From: Micrasema longulum | Taxonomy: Eukaryota; Arthropoda; Insecta; Trichoptera; Brachycentridae | DNA length: 64,000 nt | NCBI GenBank assembly: GCA_022494885.1 | Contig: JAGVSM010002697.1 | Coordinates: forward strand, 105,873-169,872 | Direction of reading: 5' to 3' | Shown here: one piece after another, positions 1 to 9,100 of the stretch | Layout of the letters: every line of letters starts with the position of its first letter | How positions within the stretch are numbered: position 1 is the first letter of the stretch | Translations under genes and position numbers: made by a program | The notes under the pieces: generated by a model | Seen by the model: only the letters and a program-made list of their open reading frames with translations | Told to the model about the DNA's origin: nothing | Databases searched by the model: none

Positions 1-1
1 G

Positions 2-862
2 GCACTGTTCACCTGCCTCACCACACGCGCGATCCACCTGGAGCTAGCGTCGTCCCTCGAAAGCGACTCCGCCATAATGGCCATAAGAAGGATGGCCGCC
101 CGCAGAGGCTGCCCACACACGTTATACTCGGACAACGCTACCAACTTCAGGGGAGCGGACAAAGAGCTGAAACAGGCCGTAGACGAGCTCCTGGCGGACC
201 CCAGAATGCTCGCCGAACTTACAGTTCGCAAAATTGAGTGGAAATTCATTCCACCCTCATCACCTCATATGGGGGGAGCGTGGGAAAGACTCGTGAGATC
301 TGTAAAACGAGCCCTCCACGCAACCCTCAACGAGCAGGCTCCAAGAGAGGAGACCCTCAAAACCATATTGGCTGAAGCAGAGTACACCGTGAACAATCAC
401 CCGCTCACGCATGTGTCAACCAAGCCCAACGACGAAGCACCGCTGACCCCGAACCACTTCTTGCTCGGGTCAGCCAACACACAGCCAACTCTGGCATATT
501 ATAACAAAGGGGAAGAAGGGGCCTGCCTTCATAAGCAATGGAGGATCGCCCAGAAAATGGCCGACATGTTTTGGCGCCGATGGCTGAAGGAGTATCTTCC
601 CACCTTGGCGCACAGGAAGAAATGGCGCGAGCCCGCGCCTCCAATACAGGTCGGGGACCTCGCGCTCATCATGGACCCAAATCTGCCGCGGAATTCTTGG
701 CCTCGCGGCAGAGTCACCCGTGCAGAACCAGCAGCTGACGGACAAGTCCGAGTCGTCGAGGTGCGGACCACCAACGGCACCTACACCAGACCAGCGGTGA
801 AGATCGCCGTACTAATGAAGGAAGAGGAACAACGCGCCCAGCAGGAAAATAGTACAGACTAG
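2..862 (+). CDS. BEL/Pao retrotransposon pol, integrase C-terminal part (5' truncated by window edge)
   Basis: The frame is open from base 2, so the true start lies outside the window; the ATG at 77 is internal. It opens with a stretch containing FTCLTTRAIHLEL, typical of the BEL/Pao integrase core, followed by YSDNATNF, which carries the second catalytic Asp, and PPSSPHMGGAWERLVRSVK, which carries the catalytic Glu. Downstream are PLTHVS, PNHFLLG and a C-terminal DUF5641-like region with VGDLALIMD and PRNSWPRGRV. The product would insert the element's cDNA into the host genome. The stop at 862 lies 6 bases before a purine tract and the LTR, as expected for a pol 3' end. There is no frameshift or stop in the visible part, and it is GC-rich compared with its surroundings, suggesting a fairly recent copy. 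Confidence 0.93.
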   Translation, partial: ALFTCLTTRAIHLELASSLESDSAIMAIRRMAARRGCPHTLYSDNATNFRGADKELKQAVDELLADPRMLAELTVRKIEWKFIPPSSPHMGGAWERLVRSVKRALHATLNEQAPREETLKTILAEAEYTVNNHPLTHVSTKPNDEAPLTPNHFLLGSANTQPTLAYYNKGEEGACLHKQWRIAQKMADMFWRRWLKEYLPTLAHRKKWREPAPPIQVGDLALIMDPNLPRNSWPRGRVTRAEPAADGQVRVVEVRTTNGTYTRPAVKIAVLMKEEEQRAQQENSTD

Positions 863-876
863 CTGCACGGGGGGAG

Positions 877-1593
877 TGTTCCGGACGCGTAAAATCGAAT
901 AAATTAAAATAATACATTAATTAGAAAGGATCCCCGGTAAATGTATAGAACTGATGGCTGGGCTCTCAATAAAGATAAAATGGTCACTTTCGAGCCTGGC
1001 CTCAGTATTACCGGGGAAAAATAGCTAGGTTAAAATGAATAAAATGTACAAAAATATATTATATAAATGTCATGTTGCGCGCGTCGCGGCTGCCGACGAA
1101 ATGGCCCGTACGGGCATTGAGCGCCCGTATTTACGCCACCTGCGGCCGGCGGCATGTAGCGAGTGGCGGGGAAAGATTACCCCCACCACTCCGAGGCAGC
1201 CGGCGCGGGTGGGATGGCCGACTCACGGAGCCCGACGCGCACCGCTTTATAAGGCGGTCAATGGGAGATATTAAATCAGTTGAGTTCCTAACTCTGAACA
1301 GTTCACACGTGTTTTATTCCGTTCTCCGTCCTGTTCGCCTTCCTGCACTTCGCTCTTCGCTCCGCTCTGCCTGCTGACTGCCTTCGCCTCTCTGCACCCC
1401 TTGGACCGGGTGGAAAGTCCTTTTCAGGGCTATTGAGGTTGACTTGCGGTCGGCGCAGCTGTGCTCCTACCTTCCGACTTTGTCTTTGGCTCTGTCTGGG
1501 AGGGCGGCTTCCCACTTACGCCGGGAAGCTTGACTGCGGCAGACGCGGGTGACGAACCGGCGAAACTTTCATCGTGGTAACGCGTACGTTACA
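877..1593 (+). mobile_element. 3' LTR of the BEL/Pao element, with polypurine tract at 869-876
   Basis: A purine tract (GGGGGGAG, 869-876) directly abuts TGTTCCGG, and the likely end is GTTACA at 1593, giving TG...CA boundaries and about 717 bp. Inside are AATAAA-type signals (near 968 and 1035), a TATA-like TTTATAAG (1246-1253) and a GC-rich segment at 1075-1240. The other LTR is outside the window, so the boundaries rest on the purine tract and TG/CA rule only, and the 3' edge could be off by a few bases. Confidence 0.75.
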
Positions 1594-1834
1594 AGTAACA
1601 TCTACAATATAGCATCTAATATCAGAGTAATAATGCGTAACCCAGAGAGAAACCCTATCACTATGTTACATAGAACGTAAGCGATGTTGGTTTGTTGGTT
1701 AGCAACCAATTGGTGGCCATTTTGTTTTATTTGACAACATAAACATAACGGTTCGATTAGATGTTTTTGTAGCTGTGCTTGGCTTTGTTTGTAAACAAAT
1801 TGGAAATTTACGTTATAATTAATAAAAATCGACT
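1594..1834 (+). other. Upstream region of the THAP exon, with one arm of an inverted repeat
   Basis: No ORF was found. Bases 1625-1660 contain GTAATAATGCGTAACC, which recurs in inverted orientation at about 2595-2625; the match continues imperfectly for about 45 bases. The rest (1700-1834) could be the 5' UTR or promoter of the following exon; no convincing TATA box was found. Confidence 0.4.
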
Positions 1835-1905
1835 ATGGTGAATTGCAGTATGTTTGGTTGCGGCAGTAGGAGCGTCAAAAGTGTTAAAGGATTTAGTTTT
1901 CACAG
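1835..1905 (+). CDS. First coding exon of a THAP-domain protein (orphan exon)
   Basis: From ATG 1835 the frame reads MVNCSMFGCGSRSVKSVKGF, then SFH, ending in a split codon at a good donor (CAG|GTAAT, donor at 1906). The start MVxC, then C four residues later, then a GxSFHR run, is the N-terminal signature of the C2CH THAP zinc finger, where Cys4 and Cys9 would be the first two zinc ligands. THAP domains bind DNA in cellular regulators and in P-element-type transposases. The downstream exons with the remaining C and H ligands and the AVPTIF-like motif were not found in the window, so the gene is either split by later insertions, very long, or a transposase relic. The exon/donor structure fits the family's usual first intron. 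Confidence applies to exon identity, not to a functional gene. Confidence 0.6.
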
Positions 1906-2264
1906 GTAATTGGTTCCGAATATTTTCCCATAATTTACATTGATTTTTAGCATTCATTGTCCCGACACGTTTATTATGTTGCTTAAAAACTTTCCTTATA
2001 TCAACATATTTACTTCAGATATTATTTTTTCTCAATTAAGGGGATAAATTTGTGAATTAATGTATGTTTACTGCTGATTATGGGCATTATGTCAGGGCCG
2101 CACTAGGCATTCATATAAAGTTTGAGTTTTTATCGAGTAGAGGTCGATTCAAATTTTACTTGAAAGTAGCAACGTTGACTTTGAAATCACATCTAAAATG
2201 ACGTGTCCAAATTTCAGGCCGCTACGACTCGCCATTTTGGAGATGTGACGGACAAACAAACAAA

Positions 2265-2360
2265 CTCAACACTGGACTTCGGTTCAATGGAGTTGGGATT
2301 TATGTCTCAATAAATATAACATAAATATATTGTGAATAAAATGAATAAATAAATAAAAAA
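2265..2360 (+). repeat. LINE-C type 3' tail (short copy)
   Basis: A segment with GGAGTTGGGATTTATGTCTC followed by AATAAATA-type repeats resembles the tail at 35005-35090 (minus strand) and 23355-23450 (minus strand). The preceding 2090-2264 looks like dispersed repeat sequence with no ORF. Confidence 0.45.
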
Positions 2361-2589
2361 TAAAGACAAATATGTATTTTCAGTTTTATAAAATAAATAT
2401 AGGCGAATTATAGAAAAATAGATTGGAATAGCCCTACAATGATAAATACACAAGTACATATTTAAAAATAATTACAATGCAAATTAACATCCATTTGGCA
2501 ATTCTCGACCTGAGTACGGCCCATTGTTTTGCTGCGAACTTTACTTTACTTACTTTTAATACCCAATAGTCATAGAATGGTTTTCCTAC

Positions 2590-2640
2590 GTTTGGGCTCC
2601 TCTCTAGGTTACGCATTATTACCCTAAGCATCTAATACTT
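2590..2640 (-). repeat. Inverted partner of the 1625-1660 segment
   Basis: The minus strand here contains GGTAATAATGCGTAACC and further matches to 1625-1660. In both copies one frame reads RVIMRN(P/L)ER(N/S)P, so the shared piece may be a fragment of a coding repeat. 2361-2589 is AT-rich with nothing recognised. Confidence 0.45.
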
Positions 2641-2829
2641 TTATTATTTATGATAACTTCCTATCTTTCGTAATATTACGCAATGTGTCAAAAGTTATCG
2701 CCAAATGGTTTGTTTAATTTTCCGTCATTATTCGATAATATACAGGCAGGCGTGTCAAACTATATTTTGTAAGGCGTTTCAGGCCCAGACCGCGAAACTT
2801 TGGACGTTCCTCGTGGTAAATTAGGTAGT

Positions 2830-3030
2830 ACTACGAATCGGGTTGTGGTCCTGTGGCTAGTGTCTCGGACTCACTGACCAAAGGTCCGTGGTTCGAATCC
2901 CACTCTACCCCAACTCGATTACCATTTTCGAATAGTGACTTATTTACAACTCGTTGAAAATGGCCCTCAAAATTAAATATTTGGGTAAATCATAAGAACG
3001 CAAATATTTCTTTTTTCATTAAAAAAAAAC
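2830..3030 (+). mobile_element. tRNA-derived SINE, family 1, copy a
   Basis: A tRNA-like head holds an A-box-like TGGCTAGTGTCTCGGA and a B box GGTTCGAATCC (about 2893-2903), but no acceptor stem pairs, so it is not a tRNA gene. The body (AAATATTTGGGTAAATCATA) and an A-rich end recur at 3118-3300 and 53650-53826. Confidence 0.8.
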
Positions 3031-3117
3031 AAATAATGCTATTTTTGAGGTAAAATAATATTTTGCAGTTGGTTTTTTAGTATACTAAAAACTAGTAATC
3101 AGCAATATTTTGAGTTC

Positions 3118-3300
3118 GTCAAAATGTTTGAGAAGAGATGATGTCCCGTGGATAGTATCGCGGACTACGGATCCGAAGGCCCGAGCTTCGAATGCCACTC
3201 GACCACAACTTGTTTCCCATATTCTAACACGGTTATTAAAAGGAAATGACTCAAAATTGAAATATTTGAGAAAATCGGAACGCAAAATTTCTAATAAAAA
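3118..3300 (+). mobile_element. tRNA-derived SINE, family 1, copy b (diverged)
   Basis: Same order as copy a: a damaged A box, a B-box relic GCTTCGAATGCC, then an AAATATTTGAGAAAATCGGA body and an A-rich end. It is clearly older than copies a and c. The frame that stays open through it is a by-product and not a gene. Confidence 0.65.
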
Positions 3301-3537
3301 AAGTACTCGATTTTATCCAGATAACGAAATATGGGTGTTCAAACATAGGCAGAATAATAATGAATGTTACACAGTGTGTAAAGTTACCACTTGAACCAGC
3401 ACTTTACGTAGAGAGTAGACTCCTTTTATTTTTACTAATTTTAGAAAATTATATTTATTTCAGTGCCTGAAATATGTTTACTTCAATAAGGATTTATTTA
3501 GTAATAATCTAAACCGGATTAGCAATAGATCCGATAG

Positions 3538-3714
3538 AGTACTGTCAGTTCCAGGATGCAGAACTAAGTTCGCACAGAGGCACTCCTTGCATGTTGGTCA
3601 AGATCTTTCAACCTTCTACCTAAAGAATTACAAAAGATTAAATCACTGATACCGTTTAAAGTAGGTTTGAGGTCTTGGATTAGCATGGATGGAATAGATA
3701 GACACCTTCTTTAA
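3538..3714 (+). pseudogene. LINE-B reverse transcriptase, extreme C-terminus (frameshifted relic)
   Basis: Two overlapping frames give CRTKFAQRHSL, then FNLLPKELQKIKSLIPFK and a WI near the end, stopping at 3714. This is the same C-terminal pattern (RT..F....FNLLPKEL....W) as in the larger LINE copy ending at 32283. One frameshift lies near 3590. Only the last ~60 codons remain, as expected from 5' truncation during reverse transcription. Confidence 0.6.
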
Positions 3715-4274
3715 AAATAAAAAAAATTATTACGAAATACTGCAAATGAATCCTGTGTGTTGTTCTACCAGCATATGTTAATTTTGTTTGTTCTTGTTTG
3801 TTTTTTTTCCTATCTTTCTTCATGGTTATGTCATCCCACATTTATATGCTATAAACTTTTAAATCATTCAAAAAGGAATGGCCCGCGGTCCGACTTAATA
3901 GCTCAATTTTAAGATGTATTTTTTAAAGTGTATTTTTTTAATTAAAATATATGTATGGAAAAATAAACAAATAAAAAAAATAAAAAAATTAAAGGTCGTG
4001 AACTCTGCAAACGCCTAGATTTTAATATTTCCGTATCTAAAATGTTTTGCATCTCTGTTGTAATATATGTTGATCATGATAACTCGTCGGGGCTAAAATT
4101 CAGTCCCTGTCTACAAACGTTTGAACAAACTCAAAATATTGTTCATAAAACCTACTGGTCCAAGAAGAAGCATAATTGTTTTTTATGCTTTCTGGTCTTG
4201 TTTGTAAGTAAAACAATTCAGTCAGATGTATCTCATCCGCATCAAGAAAAGTTTCAGCTTTTTGATTTCACAAA
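3715..4274. other. AT-rich intergenic stretch
   Basis: Poly-A and poly-T runs; no gene, repeat partner or RNA recognised. The 84-codon frame at 4042-4296 has no recognisable motif and is treated as chance. Confidence 0.5.
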
Positions 4275-4385
4275 AATTAACAGTCAAAAGAGTTGAAGAA
4301 ACATGATGTTCAACAGTGTGTGAAGTGGCCACTTAAACCAGTCAATGAACAGGCCATAAGCCCTGTAAATGTTCTGACTTCCGTA
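4275..4385 (-). repeat. LINE-C C-terminal fragment
   Basis: The minus strand contains a segment reading YRAYGL near TTTACAGGGCTTATGG and GGTTTAAGTGGCCACTT, also present at 35190-35345 (minus) and partly at 25530-25640 (plus). See the copy at 35000-35440 for the best preserved version. Confidence 0.45.
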
Positions 4386-4495
4386 TTCTTCTTCTTCTTT
4401 TTCCACATCCGCTCCTAAGTGGAGCATGTAGACATCGGCAGACGCCTCCAAGGGTGCTATTCTGAACCGCTCTCGTCGCCCTTAAATCTCGCTGG
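4386..4495 (-). repeat. LINE-A 3' tail, minus strand
   Basis: TTCTTCTTCTT followed by CCACATCCGCTCCTAAGTGG matches, in reverse, the 3' end of the LINE-A copy at 13745-13815 (with AGAAGAAGAAG tail). It is a 5'-truncated fragment. Confidence 0.65.
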
Positions 4496-4499
4496 CACA

Positions 4500-4706
4500 C
4501 TAATTTGTCTTAAAAAATAAATGTCCTACAGGAAAATACTCGACGTGAGTTGCATCTACACTTACAATATTTATTAAACGATTCATAATATGTTCTTCAA
4601 TACGAATATCAAAATTTCTTGATTTTCTTCCAACGTAAACTAAAGGACAAGAATGGCATTTTAATTCCCTAAACACGCTACTCTCTAAAAACATGCCGCA
4701 TTCCAT
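4500..4706 (-). pseudogene. Penelope-like element GIY-YIG endonuclease fragment, minus strand
   Basis: The minus frame contains CHSCPLVYVGRKSRNFDIRI then EEH. This is the GIY-YIG endonuclease start of a Penelope-like element, where the Tyr of VYVG and the Arg of RIxEH are catalytic-region residues. Only about 25 family-like residues are preserved; the flanking residues do not look coding. It sits head-to-head with the plus-strand copy that follows. Confidence 0.65.
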
Positions 4707-4739
4707 GCAATGTTGAATCGTTTAATAAATGTTCCTCTT

Positions 4740-5528
4740 TCTAAACTTAACTTCGAAAATGAACAATTATAACTATCGAAAATTAATAATGGATATAAAA
4801 CTAATTTAATAAATACTCTTTTAAATAAAAAACTAAAGAAAAAAACAATCAAACAATTTTTATATTCTGTCGACAGTAATTATGGTAATACTAAAAATGA
4901 TAATAAATGAAGAAGAATTCTTTACGAAAATACTATATCCACAAATGTATTCTTTAGTTTACGTTGGAAGAACATCAAGAAATCTTGATATTCGTGTTAA
5001 AGAACATATGAGGTGTCTCACAATAACAATTTCTCCGAATTCGCAAATCACCAAATCAATTTTAATCATGACTCTTATAAATTATACAGGAGTTAAAATC
5101 TTACATATAAATAATAAAGGGTCAAAAGTAAATAATATGGAAATATTTCACATTTGCAAAGCTTTAAAAATAATGTTACATTGATCAATAATCAAACAAC
5201 CTTTCAATAATGGTAATGGTCACCCTATACCTATTAAACTCACGCCCCTCCCTTCATCCCCTCCCTCTTTTTTCAATTATTTCTCTCACGACATAAAATA
5301 TTTTCATAACCTAATCAATGCATGTTTGTCCTAATCAGTGCATGTGCTTATTAAAATGCATGTCTTGATGGTTTTATATTTTTGTGCAACAACTATGGTG
5401 AAGGTGTATAGTGGGTTTTGCATGTTGGTTTAATTGTTGTCCTGACGAAGAGACGGATACATCTTGAAACCGGTAGACATAGAAAAGTCGGTAAGGGGTT
5501 ATATTCAAATATTTAATAACATTTAGTA
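4740..5528 (+). mobile_element. Penelope-like element, 3' end: endonuclease remnant plus terminal repeat
   Basis: 4770-4880 still reads like the linker before the endonuclease (a Lys-rich NKKLKKKTIKQFLYSVDSN). Then LVYVGRTSRNLDIRVKEH (GIY-YIG core) at about 4955-5010 and LHINNKGSKVNNMEIFHI near 5100-5150, the usual C-terminal end of PLE endonucleases, with at least one frameshift between them. After the ORF comes a ~200 bp tail (5330-5528), also found at 22799-23008, which fits the PLE terminal repeat (pLTR). The element is a 5'-truncated, inactive copy. Confidence 0.8.
5438..5479 (+). ncRNA. Hammerhead-ribozyme-like motif in PLE terminal repeat
   Basis: Seen: TGTC (5438-5441), CTGACGA core (5442-5448), a weakly paired stem II, GAAA (5466-5469), self-complementary ACCGGT (5469-5474), A5475 at the cleavage position, and GACA (5476-5479) that pairs with the TGTC. 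This is the order stem I, CUGANGA, stem II, GAAA, stem III, UH, stem I. One extra A follows the CUGACGA box, and stem II has a mismatch here but is perfect in the copy at 22917-22959. Stem III has no loop, so activity would need a dimer. Hammerhead motifs are known in PLE terminal repeats; activity here is inferred. Confidence 0.5.
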
Positions 5529-6035
5529 TATTATTACTATATTTTTTACTAATTTTTTAAGTGTCAAATCTGCCGACGGACACGTTAAAATGACCCAATT
5601 TTTAGAGTCTGTGATTTCTGTTTAATAAAAAATTTGCTTTAGTAAAAATATATTTATTTGCCAATTTTTAAAATGGAATTTTCTGCATCTATTTTTGGCA
5701 ACACCATCTCATGGTCATAAACCGAATTGATAATATAATGATTAATTGAATAGATCTCATTGTACACAAAATAGTTTTTTACCCATGACTGCGCCGAACA
5801 CGACATACATAATATTATACTCACTATCAGTTACACGTTGTGAAATTAGATCAACAATTATTCCGTCTCACTAGAAAAAGGTTTTTAGATAGGTGCATTA
5901 AGTATACACTAGCCAAAAAAATAAATTTATTAAATAACTCTTCACGTTAAATGATGCTGTTGTGAATTCAGGCTGATAGGCCGTCAAGTGACAAGTTAAC
6001 ATTTCGGTCAACATCCTGCTTAATTCCGTTGGTCT
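5529..6035. other. Intergenic, upstream of the Ly6 gene
   Basis: AT-rich, no ORF and no repeat partner found. The last ~100 bases may hold the core promoter of the gene at 6125. Confidence 0.5.
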
Positions 6036-6040
6036 TCAGT
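6036..6040 (+). promoter_or_regulatory. Possible arthropod initiator (TCAGT) of the Ly6 gene
   Basis: TCAGT lies 85 bases before the start codon at 6125, a reasonable 5' UTR length. No TATA box was seen. It is a five-base motif, so support is weak. Confidence 0.25.
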
Positions 6041-6124
6041 GTTATTTACGCCAGCAAACATTTAATACGCTTATTTAACCAAATTCAGGAACCTCCATTT
6101 GCAAAAACGGATTAATAATTCGTG

Positions 6125-9100
6125 ATGATATCCATCAATAAAAGTTATTTTAAACTCTTGATCGTTATGCTGATTTGTCACCTTCAATTGTCAACAGGTT
6201 CGAAAACTTTTTTTATTTTAGTAGCAATAAATTATTATTACCTTCATTAAATAAAATGTAATAATTTGTCATTTTCAGTGCAGGCAATAAGGTGCTTCCA
6301 ATGTAACAGTAATAACAATTCAGGCTGTACAACCTTGGAAAATTACAACAAGAATCTCTTTTATCCAATCCCATGTGAGAATTATGACGGAAGGGAAGCT
6401 TTCTGTAGAAAAACAGTCATACAAGGTTAGTTGATGTAACATGTACCTTCATATCGCCATCATATCGCCAATATAAAATGTATACCGTCAAACGTGACAA
6501 TTTTGCCCAGTTTTAACAAGCTTGAATGGGACTACTCCTATTCATTTTGTTGAATAATGATACTAATTATTCTGAGCATTTTTAAAAGTACACAACGTTT
6601 GCTTTTCTTCTATTTATGCCATTTTCGAGGACAAAATATACTGGGAAAAATTATCTGCACTTATAATATAAGAAATCAAACACTGATTTGAGTCTACTGA
6701 ACACTTTATTTTATTTTTACACATATAAAAAATATAAAAACAAAAACTTCGTGACAATTGTTTCGCCTTGTTGGGGCATTTTCAAACGAATGTGAATATT
6801 AGATGGATTGAATGTCCTTATATAGTTATATAATTCAAGGTACTTAAGTAGAAAATAAAAATAATATTATGAACTATAGCATCAAAATCAGTGTTTGATT
6901 TCAAATATTATAAGTTTAAATATGGAGTTATACAAAATAAACACCAAATCAATTAATAATTATCTGCACTTGTTGACAATTTTGCCCACTTGATCATTAA
7001 CTGTTATTTTAGATTGTATCATCATTATTATCATACGGTTTATTATTACTTTCTGGGCGAAAATGCTGTTTATGTTTAAAAAATAGCATCATTGAGGCAT
7101 CACCATTATAAGATCGATGCAAAAAACAAGTGGGCAACATTGTCCACTATTTCCTCAATTTTTCTATAATTGTATATTGTGGATTTGTGTGCCGGGGTAG
7201 GCACATGATTGGATTTTTAACAAAACCAAAGGAGTTTACTTCTAATCCTTTTCATTTCTTCATGTTTGACTATGCAAAAGTCAATAAATTTTAAATCGCG
7301 TTTGCAATTTGTTAACAAACCATTTCAGTCCTAATGCGATTTTCGCAATTAAGGGGGCAAGCTTTCAAAACGATTTTTCTTTAAATGTGTATGTAGAAAA
7401 CAAAAAACAATTCTTTATTTTTTATTTGGTACGGCAGTGCAATTACTTGCTAGATTATCTATCTTTTGGAATTGTATTTTATGCTCAAAATTCATTATAT
7501 TTTCTATATTTTATTCTCTTCTTTGGACTGTTAAAAATATTCATACAAAAAACATTTAAAATAAAAAAAATAGGCCTTTATTATTTCACAAAAAAGCTTT
7601 CTTAAATGTGGTCGGATATTCTTACATTAAAAAAAATGTTTAAATTGTTTTTGAAAGGTAAAAATAAAATTTGTTTAAGTATAACCATTTTTAATTTACT
7701 CAATGAATGACCCAATCTTGCAGTTTTTAAGGTTTACATTGAATTTATGAAAATCTTGACTCACATTGATAGGTTTAGGCAAAAATTTCACTATGTTCCA
7801 ATTAAATACATCAGAAAATTTCCTCAACTTGAGGCCACACAAAAGTACCCTTACGTTTGCGTCTTATAAATGACATAACAATATTAAAATTGTGGTTGTT
7901 AATGCGCCGATAACTTAACCGACTTAATATTATTTGTCGTGTTGCGTATCAACAGTGTTAAACTAAAAATAAAGCGCCTTCTTTACGGTTATTAACTTCG
8001 TTTAATAGATTGTTATCCAATTGCTGTGTTGTATAAAAAGTTTTTATGAACAGAATAATGGGCTTGTCATTTTCAGCCTGTATTTGAACTGAATTCCCCA
8101 TTAGATTTTTTAATCTAATGTGTTAAATCTTTGGCAAAAAGTCTAATTTCTAAGCCAGTTTGAACAAAACATCCGGTAACCTCGTTTAAAATCATGTTTT
8201 TGTCGCTTACTTCTTTTTCTTTTATATTTTCTACTTTGTTTAAGCAGTTGGTACTTGCATTTTCTTCGGGTCGGCTGATGTATTCATTTTCTGTAATCTA
8301 GTTTTTGTCTTGGATAATGTTTTTTCAAAGTAGTATGTGGCGACAACCCTAGACGTGGGCACTATTAAGTCGCGTTTGTTGCGTGTTGTGGACCGGGAAA
8401 TAATATGCAGCTACAGCAGCTCTAGAGAGATAATTTTCATTATTTGGTTTAAACCAAAGTTCAGTACAAATTTGAGATAGGCTATGTTATGAAAAGGCCT
8501 TGAAACTGGTATTCCTCTTAAAATACTTTAACGAGTACCCTGAAGCTAGATGTACTGATTTTAATTGGATTCGGGAGGCTTTGGTCACAGATGCTAATGA
8601 TGATTCCTTGTCGTTTGATGATACTCGTATCCCAATAGTTAACTTAAGATTAATTTCTGTTTCATCCTTTATCTTCCTTGTTTAATAAATATAACATATA
8701 TATTAACTACCCAATTTAACCGTACTTCTAACATCTATTTCCACTTTATTCCAATAAAACAAATATATATTTTTGATATAAATATATCGAATATATATCG
8801 CGATGTACATCGGATATTTCAATATGTAAATACATAAATATTATGATATTTTGGAACCCTGATTTACGTACAGTAAATAAAACGACCTATCTTATTATAT
8901 TGAATTTGGAAAAGTAAGCAATAACCAGAATATACCAAGACACCCAAGGTACAAAATTCACAACCTTCTAAACAATGCACAATATTATAAAATATTGTTT
9001 TATAATTAAAACATTATTATTATTAATTATTACATAATAGTTAAAATAACAAAAATACGGATATAGTTTTTTTTTTTACCAGTGACCGGGCTTCGTCGTG

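Noticed and set aside
2836..2910. tRNA gene
   Set aside because: A and B boxes are present but the acceptor ends do not pair and two related copies carry the same tail; it is a SINE head.
4042..4296. 84-codon protein
   Set aside because: No recognisable motif, no repeat partner at protein level, and the end overlaps a LINE-C fragment on the other strand.
7309..7605. 98-codon hydrophobic protein
   Set aside because: Composition (F, Y, I, K) is what AT-rich DNA gives by chance; no motif and it lies within the Ly6 intron.
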